A DNA stretch of 64,000 nt, taken from positions 1,791,049 through 1,855,048 of the forward strand of contig JANVCC010000056.1 of NCBI GenBank assembly GCA_025345505.1, written 5' to 3'. The notes below the pieces were generated by a model, which was given only the letters and a program-made list of their open reading frames with translations, had not been told where the DNA came from and ran no database searches. Of the stretch, positions 1 through 54,000 are shown one piece after another. This stretch comes from Todiramphus chloris collaris. Lineage: Eukaryota > Chordata > Aves > Coraciiformes > Alcedinidae. The stretch's first letter is position 1, and each line of letters begins with the position of its first letter. The position numbers were made by a program, and so were the translations under genes.

Positions 1-42750
<42,750 letters not shown>

Positions 42751-44140
42751 TGTTCCTAGTCTTCACTAAATGTTGTTAGCAAAGAAATTCACAGAAGTCT
42801 AAAGTTTCAAACTCCTTAACTTCTGGACTGAAAGGCTAGCAGGAAGGGGAGGCAGGGAACAGCTGGTTCACAGCAGAGAAGGTCTATGGGTGGATCTATG
42901 ACAGACTAGCTACTGAAGGCTATGAAAAAAAAAAAAAGCACCTGTAAATTGACACCAAGTTCTGTGCTGTTGCACAAGAAGAGCTCTCAGTAATGAAATC
43001 CAGTAACTGTAAAATCCAGTAACTGTAAAATCCAGAACAGTGTAAAAGCGAGTGCAGATTTTTTTGCTGTTCTTGTTGCTTTTATTCTTACACCGCAGAA
43101 TGCTTCTCACAAGTAACCAAGACAAAAGTAAGTCTAAACAACACGAACTTTAAGCACTAGCCCTCAAGATAGATCAAATCTACCTCTTGGTATACCAAGG
43201 TATTACATTTTGCAACATTCCCCCTCCGCCCTTAAATTTTTAGGGCTTCATTGTTCGTAAATGTTTTTAGCTTGTTCCCAGGTCAGTGTATGATCACAGT
43301 ATCTACGGCATTCAAAAATAGTTTAAGCGCTCCCCCTCCAGTCGTGCTCTGGAACAACGACATCGTACACAGAGTAATGCAGGTTCTGCATTGTACACGC
43401 TGAATTTAGCGGATCTCTTGAGAAGTTATTAAAATATATATATGCATATGTAAAAATAAAGAATAATTACGGAAATATATGCAAAACATGTGAGAAGACC
43501 CTTTGTATTGTCTGGACACCTATAAATATTTTGTCTTAACATAAACACATGCAGTACACTGCGTATCTATACTGCTTATTTCACTATATATCAATCTAGG
43601 TAAAAGCTTATATAAAGCAGTAAGAACTCTTTGCACTAAGCTACCCCGTGTTCAGATTTCTACTAACAGTTTTTCTCAGTTAAGGACCAGATGTAAAAAA
43701 CCCAAACAAGCAGTGCACAGTAACCCTGCAAAATACGTTTGTATGTTTTGAAGTAGAAATGCGCCAGCAAGGGGGAGCAAAGTGAGTCCTGCATACACAG
43801 AAGGTCAGACTGGTTTTCACATGGTCACACGAGAACGATCCCACCTAACTTCTTTTGAAGCCAAGATCTTGCTTCCTTTCTAAAACGATTAGATTTTGGG
43901 TAGCTGAGGAGGTGGATTTCTGGGGAAGAGAAAGTAATCCAAAGCCAGCATGTTCCGGAATGAGGCCAAAGACACGCAAGACGCAGTAGGGAGAGGATGC
44001 AGAAGCCCTGGCTGAAACACCATGGCAGGGAGTTCTGCCCGCACTCGCACCAGTGCCAAACAAGTCCCCCGGCTGGTGCACAGCGGAGCCAGAGGCCAGG
44101 CTCGCTGCCCCAGGCAGCCACGGCCCTTTCTGCCCGAACA
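42751..44140. other. MYOF 5' flank and intergenic region
   Basis: Head-to-head spacer on the MYOF side. It should contain the MYOF 5'UTR and promoter, but no CpG island or firm TATA box is visible next to the start codon. The AT-rich middle has a TATATAAAG-like palindrome near 43611 that cannot be assigned. A 16-nt tandem repeat lies at 42996-43044. No coding exon was seen. Confidence 0.7.
42996..43044 (+). repeat. Three 16-nt tandem units upstream of MYOF
   Basis: Two exact copies of AAATCCAGTAACTGTA are followed by a third, degenerate 17-nt copy. They lie about 250-295 nt upstream of the MYOF start codon. Confidence 0.85.
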
Positions 44141-44220
44141 GCGAGAGAACTGAAGCCTCACGCAGGGCGGGGGGAGCGATCACCCGGGAGCTAACACGAG
44201 GGGGCGGCTCCCCGCGAGTC

Positions 44221-44301
44221 AGCCGCCCTAAGCCCGGGCAGAGCCGCCCTGAGCCCGGGCAGAGCCGCCCTGAGCCGAGCCGAGCCGGGGCAGAGCCGCC
44301 C
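44221..44301 (+). repeat. GC-rich tandem repeat, 21-nt unit, in the CpG island
   Basis: The unit AGCCGCCCTgAGCCCGGGCAG (positions 44221-44241 and 44242-44262) is followed by an expanded unit with GAGCC triplication and a final partial unit. It may bind GC-box factors, but nothing proves a function. Confidence 0.88.
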
Positions 44302-44447
44302 CGCCTCACAGGACGGGTCGCCAGCGCGTGCGCCGGGGCAGAAAAACGAGGCGGGGAGAACCAAGTCCGCACGGCACGGGCCAGGCAGGGCGCGGGGCCC
44401 CCTGCGCCAGCCGATGGGAAGCCTCCTCTCAGGCTTTCCGCCGAGAC

Positions 44448-44452
44448 ATTGG
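44448..44452 (-). promoter_or_regulatory. CEP55: CCAAT-type box (ATTGG on plus strand)
   Basis: ACATTGGGCAG carries the reverse complement of CCAAT, about 165 nt upstream of the CHR-like site. NF-Y boxes are common in G2/M gene promoters. The motif is short, so this is a candidate only. Confidence 0.4.
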
Positions 44453-44586
44453 GCAGTGCCCCAGGCAGGCCTGCTCGCTGTGCTGCCGCTAGTCAGCGCC
44501 TGGCGGAAGCGCTCTGAGCCCTGCCCCCGCGCTTTCTGACCCATCGGCGGCGCCGTAGCCGTCGCTTGCCCCGTGAGGAGGCTCGG

Positions 44587-44598
44587 CCGGAAGTGACG
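44587..44598 (+). promoter_or_regulatory. CEP55: ETS-family site CCGGAAGTGACG
   Basis: CCGGAAGTG is a full match to the GABP/ELK-type core common at CpG-island promoters close to the transcription start. Confidence 0.6.
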
Positions 44599-44772
44599 AT
44601 GCTGGAGCCGCGGGATTCAAACTCCCGGAAGCCGGGCCGGGCTGGGCTGGCCGCAGCGGCTGCCGCTGCCGGGGACAGGCCCCTTGTCTTGCCCGACCCC
44701 CGGCGGCTCGTAGGCCCCTTTGCTCCTGGGCCGGGAGCCGCCCGCGGGAGCCGGGAAGCCCTGCTTGGCTGA
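44599..44772 (+). other. Possible upstream open reading frame before CEP55
   Basis: ATG at 44599 (MLEPRDSNSRKPGRAG...) runs 57 codons to a TGA at 44770-44772, before the coding-exon acceptor. It is transcribed only if the start site is upstream and this part is exonic. Its Ala/Pro/Arg-rich content is what GC-rich DNA yields by chance, so a real peptide is doubtful. Confidence 0.25.
44616..44621 (-). promoter_or_regulatory. CEP55: CHR-like element (TTTGAA on minus strand)
   Basis: TTCAAA within GGGATTCAAACTCC equals the CHR core TTTGAA read on the minus strand. It lies 18 nt downstream of the ETS site. CHR sites bound by DREAM and MuvB complexes repress and then activate G2/M genes, and CEP55 is such a gene. 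The hexamer alone is weak evidence, but its place in the promoter raises its value. Confidence 0.5.
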
Positions 44773-44855
44773 GGCTGTGTCCTAGGTGACGTTCTCCTGC
44801 CAGGGGGGACTGCTATTCGGTAACGCAGCGTTTATTTTCTTACAGGTGCTTAAAG

Positions 44856-45038
44856 ATGAATTCCAAGACCGCCAAAGATAAAATTATTGGCAAGTGGGGC
44901 TTAAAGTCGGGTGGCTCCAAACCTGAGAGTGATCTCGAGAGATACAAGCAGGAGAACGCTGCCCTGAGAAAATCCATGGAGGAAGCCAATAAAGGGAAAA
45001 GCAAAATGACGGATTCGGAAAGGAGCGGGCTGCTGGAG
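44856..45038 (+). CDS. CEP55: CEP55 coding exon 1
   Basis: Acceptor TTTTCTTACAG is followed by 10 nt of 5'UTR, then ATG. 183 nt, residues 1-61, ending [11 protein letters not shown] before donor GTGAGG. The longer frame to 45221 is intron read-through. The following intron (45039-48529) holds a 1.8-kb CR1 and otherwise nothing recognised. Confidence 0.97.
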
Positions 45039-48000
45039 GTGAGGTGGATGTCTGTACTCGAGCTAACGTTTGTGATGCCCAAACTGTGCATGGTTAATGC
45101 GGGCCTGAGTATGTCTGACTTTGTAAGTAAGATGCCAATCTTCCCTCTTAAGACTCAGTTTACTTTGATGTCGCTACTGTTCTACTTTGATATTTTATTC
45201 TCAAATACTTTTCATCAATGACTGAACTAATGTAATTGCAATCATCTGACAAAGTTGTTAAGTATAAAGAATTTGGGCCAGAGCTGCCTATTAGTCCATT
45301 AAGACCTGTCATCTCATGTCAAACTGTCTGGAACAGCCGCTCACATTTTGAGCACTTCCTGAAAATAATATTATGCTTGTAAATGGTTGTCTAAGAACAT
45401 GCTAAAAAGTGCCCAGTATTTACTTGAACTATCTTCTCAAGCTCCCACTTAACTATAGATAAATAAAACCATTGTCAGTCCACCACATTATTCTTCCATT
45501 ACAACCAGGGAGCTGAAACTAATACACCGCAATTTCCATGCCTTGTAGTACGTTCAAGGTAAACCTGTGGTTGCAAATAAAGAGGCTTAAGCTGTAGTAT
45601 GTGACCAAGTCACATGCTGTCAGGGTTCCCAGAAGGAGAGGGCGATTTTAAATGGACACTTTCAAAGGATACAACTGCTGGAGACTAGGCACACTAATAT
45701 TTCTAGTACTTTTGACGATAAGGGTTTTCATGTGTCTGTGCTGCAATGTCAGTTGAGAAGTGCTAAGCCAAGTACCAGCTGTGGTTAGACAGCTCATGTA
45801 CTGTCATGGCTAAATTCCTTGTGTTTGCTGAGTCCAGTGGGGTTTGCTGCTTGCTCGGTGTTGGTTACATAGTACTGGGTTCCTAGTTTACAGGTGAAAA
45901 GTCACAGGCATGTTTGGATACTAGGTACTTTTTTGGCATTGGTATTTTAATTCTAGTGAGCACTAGGTCTTCAACCACTCCCTAACTGAGGTGCTATAAA
46001 ATTCAATTTCTTATAATTTCTCTGTCACCTTCTAATGACTTCATGTCAACATGTAGGATTTCAGCATCAGCCTTTCTCATGGAGAATGAAAGGCTATTAT
46101 AAGAGAAGTTTATGTAGAGCCCCAAGGTACCTCAAATGTAGTACTTATGCTGTGTAATCATTACCTGTGCTGGAGGCCTACTGAAAAGAGAGTGCTTTTT
46201 GAAAATATCTACTGAAGCACATTTTTAAACTAAAAGGCCAGATAATAGAGAAAACATGAACCTTCTCCTGTATACTTTATTGTAACTCATTTTTAACTTC
46301 ACTTACTGTCATTTAGTTTGCAAGAATTCTCTGTTGCTACTTAAAAGCTACTGAACACTAGTGAATATGCTAGTGAACACTAAGAAATGTGTCTGCAACC
46401 TCTTCAAGGTTCATGTATTCTAGTGAACTGTATTCATTCACAAAACAGCTAGAATGGGGGGAGTACAAGGAAGCTGCCCGAGCAGCAAGAGACCTGGTTA
46501 GAAAAGCTAAAGCTCAGTTAGAATTAAATCTAGCCAGAGAGATTAAGGGAAATGCCAAAAATTTCTATAGGTATACCAATGGCAAGGAAAAGACTAGGGA
46601 AGGTGTGGGCCCCCTCAGAAAGGAAACTGGAGAACTGGTGGCAAGTGATGCTGAGAAGGTGGAGGTTCTCAATGACTCTTCCTCAGCCTTCATTGGCACG
46701 GGCTCCAGCCATACCCCCGCAGTCACAGAAGATAATGGCAGGCGTTGGATGAAAGAACTGCCCATTGCAAGTGAAGACCAGATTTGTGACCATCTGAAGA
46801 ACCTGAAAGCGCACAAGTGCATGGGACCCGATGGGATACACCCACGGGTGCTGAGGGAACTGGCGGATGAGGTTGTTAAACCACTCTCTATTATATTCCA
46901 AAAGTCGTGGCAGTCTGGTGAAGTCCCCACTGACTGGAAAAGGGGAAATATAACCCCCATATTCATAAAGGAAAAGGTGGATGAACCAGGGAACTATAGG
47001 CCAGTCAGTCTCACTTCTGCGCCTGACTAACCTGGTGGCCTTCTATGAGAAGGTCACAACATCAATAGACGGGGGAAGAGCAACCATTATTTACCTGGAC
47101 CTGAGCAAAGCCTTTGACACTGTCCCGTGTGACGTTCTGGTCTCCAAGATGGTGAAATATGGATTTGATGGATGGACAATTCAGTGGATAAAGAACTGGC
47201 TTGATGGCCGCTCCCAAAGAGTGGTTGTCAATGGGTTGGTATCCAAGTAGAGACCAGTGACAAGTGGAGTCCCGCAAGGATCAGCACTGGGACCAGTCTT
47301 GTTTAACGTGTTTGTCAGAGACATGGACAGTGGCATTGAGTGCACCCTCAGCAAGTTTGCCGACAACACCAAGCTGTGTGGGGTGGCTGACATGCTGCAT
47401 GGAAGGGATGCCATCCAGAGGGACCTTGACAGGCTGGAGAGGTGGGCCCCTGCCAACCTCATGAAGTTGAACAAGGCCAAGTGCAAGGCCCTCCATCTGG
47501 GTTGGAGCAATCCCAAGCACCAGTATAGGCTGGGCAGTGACTGGCTTGAGAGCAGCTGTGAAGAAAAGGACCTGGGAGTGCTGGTGGATGAGAAGCTCAA
47601 CATGAGCCATCAGTGTGCTCTCGCAGCCCAGAGGGCCAATCGTATCCTGGGCCGCATCAAGAGAAGTGTGGCCAGCAGGTCCAGGGAGGTGATTCTCCCT
47701 CTCTGCTCCACTCTCATGAGGCCTCACCTGGAGCACTGCGTCCAGTTCTGGAGCCCCTGTTACAGGAAGGATATGGATGTGCTGGAACGTGTCCAGAGAA
47801 GGGCCACAAGGATGATCAGAGGGCTGGAGAACCTCTCCTATGTGGACAGACTGAGAGAGTTGGGGTTGTTCAGTCTGGAAAAGAGAAGGCTCTGGGGAGA
47901 CCTTATTGTGGCCTTCCAGTATCTGAAGGGGGCCTACAGGAAAGCTGGGCAGGGACTTTTTAGGCTGTCAGACAGTGACAGGACTACAGGGAATGGATTA

Positions 48001-51000
48001 AAGCTAGAGATAGGACGATTCAGGTTGGACATTAGGAAGAATTTCTTCACCATGAGGGTGGTGAGACACTGGAACAGGCTGCCCAGAGAGGTGGTGGAAG
48101 CCCCATCCTTGGGAAGATTTTAAGACCAGGCTGGATGGGGCTCTGAGCAACCTGCTTTAGTGTGAGATGTCCCTGCCATTGGTAGGGGGGTTGGAACTGG
48201 ATGATCTTTAAGGTCCCTTCCAACCCTGACAATTCTATGATTCTATGAAAACTGAGTACCTACCCAGTCTGTGAAACTTGCTTGTTTGCATTCTTTCCTT
48301 GTTTCATCTACTTTATACTGTTTTTACTGTTGCTTTAAATATTTATCAGTGTACTATTGTGATGATCACTGTACTCTTGTCTTTTATGAGTAAAAAGTAA
48401 TAATTCTCAGCTAACTAAAGTTTGAGAGGACCTCTGAAAGTTAGTATCTTCTCAAACTGTTGTAAACTTGCTAATGCATTTGTTACATAGAGTGAAAGTT
48501 GTTTGTGTTATTTTTTTTGTTTTGTTTAGAAAATTGTTTCCCTTGAAAAGGAGAAAGAAAAACACAACCATCTTCTTGCAGAGAAAGACAAAGAAATCCA
48601 AAACCTGAAAGACAAGCTTAGGTCCAAACCCAAAAACAGTGAAGTCTCCTTCTTACAAAGCCAACTAGAGGAAAAAACAAAGGAAGCAGAAAGGAGAGAA
48701 CAGTTACTTCAGTCACTGTCAGAAGAAATGAACCGGTTAAAATGTAATCTATCCACTGTTACTGCACAATGTTCTGAACTTGAAAACAGAGCTGGCAGTT
48801 CTCGGGCATCCCAGGTAAGCACTGAAGAAACATTGTAATTGCAGATTCCAAGTCTAAGCTGTTTACAGTTAAGTTACACTTGGAATTTGCACCCGCTAAG
48901 CACCCCAATCTGTTGTAAGGTTAAGAATACATCCTACTGTGAAAGTTGTGTTGCATGCTGAAATATTCTTGTATGAAGAGAGGTGGTATCCAAAAGTTAG
49001 CTCCTTGCCTAATTCAGCTTCAGCCATGAGAATATCTTTCTTGTCCCTGCTCTTATGAATCCTCATTTGCTCCTCAGTTGTTAAAACTAGTTGCCTGTAC
49101 TTTATATGGCATCACACACGGTAAATACTTCAATGTGACAAGAAAGGAGAGGAATAATAAGTTGCTTCTCTCGTTTAAAGTGGTTAAGAGGTATGATGCC
49201 AGGTACCTAGCAGCTTTTACAAAATCATTTAGCTTTGTACAGTTGTTTATTCACGTGCCTGTTCTAGTGTTTGATGGAAAATGCAGGAGTATCTCAATAA
49301 TGGGCTCAGGGAAGCTGGTGCTTAAAAGCAGGTGCCTGTTAGTCTTTTTTAGCTTTTGCCCTGCAGATGGCGCTGGTTCCCCACGCTCTATGCGGAAGTT
49401 GAGTAATTTCTAGGAATTCTGCTTTAGCCAAACACACAGCAAAATGTTATAGTTAATGTCTACTAATTTTCAATAATAATATATGTATTTGTCACTTCTA
49501 ATAACGCAGTATCTTGAGAACTTGAAATTCAACGTGTTTATTTTCAAGAGACTTTTAATTTTGATAAGAGACCTTTAAATGTACGATAATTCAACAGCTT
49601 TCCATGATATTTTTTCCATGGTATCTTTACCAAGATACCTTTTAGTTCAAAACTAGAGTTTTCTTTTGAATGTCTCAGGAAGCCTGAAAACAAGTCATAT
49701 CAATGCTGCTTGAAACTGCTAGGTGGCATATAAGCAGGAGGTATACTCTGAAATGGAACTAACAGTTGTATGATGATTCTGAGCAAGTTTTCACTGAGGC
49801 AGGGTTCTAATGTTCATAGAAATAGGAATCTAAGCAATTGTAATGTCTCTAAATCTAGTTTTCTTACGAGGTGCTGAAGTTTAAAAATTGCATTCAAAGT
49901 TCTCCTGTATTTTTTTCAGTTATAAAACTTGTTCTAAATCATGTTCCAAAAAAATCACAGGAAAACTTTGGGAGAATGTATCTTGGATTTCAGTAGTAAT
50001 CTATGTTATCTCCTTATAGTTTCCTCTGACTGATATCTACACAATTTCAAAAACATTTTCTATCATGCAGTGAATAAATGTGTCAGGTTATGAAAGAACT
50101 CTAGTTTCAGATGTCACATACTTTAACCACTCTGCTGTGGATCAGGTCTCAGAAAACCAGTTGGTATCCTTTTAGTTCCAGACAGGCTTGCATGGTTTCC
50201 CAGAAGTTAATCCTCCTGTTATCCCAGTGAAGTTGTTAAGTTCTCTCTCTTTCCCCGGCAACTCCTACAGGTTTGGCTTATTGTGTCAAACTGCTATAAG
50301 GATATGAAAATAGAACAAATGCTTACCTTTTCCATGTATAGAAATAATACCCTAAATATCTTAATTTTTCAGAAGCTTTCCTGCACCTTTCAAGTCTTCC
50401 AAGATAACAGTTCAGCAGAAGACACGTGATAGTCTTCTTAGGAAACGTTTTGATGTAACTATGAGTTGCAGAGTTACGGAATAAACTAAATGCAAATCTT
50501 TGTCCTGTATCTTGCAGGAGATATTATTTTAAATCTATGAAATGGTTTTCTACATAACTTCGCTGTTTGTTTTTTAAAGAGGACCTCTAAAGATTTTTAA
50601 ATGCAAAAGGCACATCAGCTTTTCCCATTTTAAAATTTGTATGCTATTTATGTCAGATTAATAATTATACAGGACTAAATTTTGTGTTTCTGACATCTGT
50701 TCTACAGAATACTAACAGAGTGTTCTTTGTCTGCAGGAAACTTTAACAAATAGCACTGGATCACCAACTAATCTTTATGAAGTTGAAAAACAACTGAAAG
50801 ATGTAAGTTTCCTGTATAACATGGCAAGTACAGATCATTTGTATCAAGATGCATAAGAATGTAAATAATGTGGCTGCTGACAAAACAAGACCCCCAGGGA
50901 ACCTGGTCTGAAATTTGAGTTGACTCTCCCTGGGATAGCATGAGGTTGGATTAAACCTCCAAAGGTCCCTTCCAACCTGAATAATTCTATTATCCAATCA

Positions 51001-54000
51001 GATAAAAAAAAAAAATCCATGTCCTTATTCTTACAGATTGTACATTGAAATGATGCAGTTTTAGTTTATTCCATTTTCATGATCTGTTGTTTTATATATG
51101 AGATTGAAAGGTTAATTCTTCATTATCTGGGCGTGCCTCATGAAAGCCTTTGTTTTTAATTTTTATTATTTTTTTAGTTTCCTTGTTCCAAGAAGTAAGC
51201 CCATCAGTATTTAGTATCTGCCATTTTAACTTGGGCCCAACTACCTGACTTATCCTTCTCTAGAAGCTTTCAAAACGCACCTGGATCTGTTCCCGTGTGG
51301 CCTGCCCTAGGTGATCCTGCACTGACAGGGGGGGTTGAACTCGATCTCCAGAGGTCCCTTCCAACCCCTACCGTTCTGTGATCTTCACAAATGAAGATGA
51401 GTTTTATTTACTGTACAGAGAAGACTACTACAACTGCAGCAGAATTAACTAGCTTATCTTTAAACTCTACAATATGTAGTTGTAAGCTACAAGTATGTAC
51501 AAATACACTTCTAAAATCTGAAAAATTACCAGATGGTTTTTTGGTTTCTTCTTCTGTTTCTTATCATGAAGGCTCTTGAGAAAAACCAACAGTGGCTACT
51601 GTATGACCAGCAACGTGAAGCATATGTCAGGGGACTGCTTGGGAGGATCTTTGAACTTGAACAGAAGTCAGAAATACTTGGCCAACAAGAATCTAAAGAA
51701 TTCAATTCAGAAGGTAACAACTTAATTTTTTTCCCCACCAGTGACCTGAACCATAATTGTCTATATAATAAGTTTTCTGAAAACAAATTATAGCATAATT
51801 AAACAAAATCAATACTTTCTTCTCAACATATTGGTTTCTTAATGGTAAAACTTGGTCAAGTAAAATTTCTTTGCTTCCTGTTACCTGGCTATGTTACTAG
51901 ATCAACAAGTATTTCATGTTCTTATCTACTTCAACGATGCTTTTTAACAGCCTTGACACTCTTATTTGCAACCTCTCTGCTTGTGGCAAATAAAGTGGTG
52001 AGGCAAATATATGTATGTCTCCCATCCTTCAAAGTACACTTTCAACCTGCACAACGGAAGCATTAAGGATTTATTTGCTAGGTGTGGATCAGGTTTTTTG
52101 AATTTACTTTTTTTCAAAATAAATATTGTAAAAATGACTCAAGACTGCCACATTCTTTACTCACCTGAGCAGTTGTTACACAGCATGAAAATGTGTGATA
52201 GGTTTTGGCACCTATCCAAACCAGTGTTTTGCAATACGGAACTGGCCACCTCTAGGTCACTTCCATGCTACACAGTTCCTCAATGAGGACCCTCTCAGTG
52301 TCATGCATTCAGATTGACTTGTGCTTGACCAGTGCTTGGACTAAAATTAAAATCATGTTGAGCACAACAACCAGAAAGCATTGGCTTGCTCTTCTTATTA
52401 TGAAATTATTAACTTCACACAGGCATCAGTTGACCTGCACAGTAAATTCACTAAATAGAGTTGGCATCATCTAGAGTAAGAGTATTCCTGCAGATATTTG
52501 ACACTTAATAATTCATGTGCACTGTCTCAGTTTCTGTGTTATTGCTTAAATCTTTATGGAAAATGGTAAAATATCACCATAATCTTGTTTTGGTGCTGAT
52601 TAGAAATCCATGAACAATGTTTTAGAGGAAGGCAGACTGAAGTAGCTCACTAGGAAAAGTAACTTAAGAGTTACTGACAAGCTATGTCATCAGAGCAGCT
52701 AGGAGACTATGAGTAAGGGTACAAGAAAGTTCTTCTCTTCAAGCAGCTAAGCAATATCAGAAATACAAGTTTCTAAGAACCTAGTTATACAAGTTTAAAG
52801 AAGATATGAAAAGTTTTTTCTATGGAAAAATTTGGTATATCTCTGAGGATCTCACTACCCTATAAAGGAGTATTGGTAATGAGAAGGTAAGGTTTGGTTC
52901 TTAGCTGAGGGGAGGGATGACACTCAGGCAAGAAACTTTACCTAGTAAATTACACTTTGAAGAATGACAGGAAGCCTTCAATAGGAAAAGCATCAAAGTC
53001 AAGAAATTTACAGTGCCAAAAATCAGCAAAGCCTGTGAAATTCTGCACGTGTTGTTCTGCTTCTAGATCTATTTTGTATTACTACTGAATATCTATACAA
53101 TGACCTTTTTTTTTCCTACTTGTTAAACTTTTATTGAATTAGCAAGCAGAAAGTTCTGAGCTCTAGCTTCAGCAGCAGTCACTAGACAAGAAGCACACAA
53201 ATTTTTTTAATCAAAAGAACCTTTCCTAGTCCCTTCTGTTTGCAGTTTAGAGATAAATGATGGCATACAGTTTGAAGAAAATGGTCTGCAAAAGACAATG
53301 GATGGTCTGGCTTTGGCCAGCAATGGTGAAGAGCAGCCCATCAGGTCCCCAGAGTATCTCTGGGGGCGTAATAGTGCCAGAACCTTGGCTAAGGAGCCTA
53401 AATCTGGACATGAGAATCTAATGGCTTCAGGCCTTGATTCCCATGTGTCAGTGTAATGCATGAGACTGTAGAAGAACTATGTGTGGGTCATGGAGGTTGT
53501 GTAGTCAGCAAAGGATACAATATTGTTAGAAGGGTTAGTGAAGGAAGCAGCTGCAGCACAGAATACTATACACAAGCCAAGGTGCAGTTTTCCAGTAACT
53601 ACACTGGGAAGGAGACCGCATTAAAATTATTGAAAGCTGTTTTAACTGAAGTTTGGTGACAATCTGAGCTGTGCGATAGCCTAGCACGTAAATTTCTATC
53701 CGTGTGCCTTAAAATGCTGTCAAGGATTTGGTGTTCTGATTTTAAAGTAATTTCTGCTCCCCACCCCACCTATGTTACTATCTCCATTATTTCTGACTCA
53801 TTTCTGACTCATTAAGGTCATGTACAAGAAGAAAAGCAAAAATATTATGACCAGCTGTTACTAACTGCCAGGAGTGATCTTGAGACTGAAAGACGCACTG
53901 TAACCCAGCTGAGATCTGAACTTAACGAATACAAAAAGAAGTATGAAGAAACACAAAGAGAAATAACAAGTTTAAATGCCTTATTGCAGTCGCAACAGGT

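Larger units (their letters stand above)
44141..44800 (+). promoter_or_regulatory. CEP55: CpG island, CEP55 promoter region
   Basis: A dense GC and CpG stretch in otherwise AT-rich DNA, ending just before the first coding exon of CEP55. It contains a GC-rich tandem repeat, a CCAAT-type box, an ETS core and a CHR-like hexamer. The noncoding first exon should lie here, because the first coding exon starts with an acceptor (TTTTCTTACAG ending at 44845). Donor candidates include CCTAG|GTGACG at about 44784 and CCCC|GTGAGG at about 44571; neither is certain. The long frames on both strands here follow from GC richness. Confidence 0.8.

Noticed and set aside
43845-44372. 175-codon minus-strand frame at the edge of the CpG island
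   Set aside because: It runs through the GC-rich tandem repeat, has no family resemblance, and overlaps other equally long frames on both strands.
44566-44598. In-frame extension of the upstream frame from TTG at 44566
   Set aside because: A TTG start is not credible for a vertebrate gene, so only the ATG at 44599 was considered.
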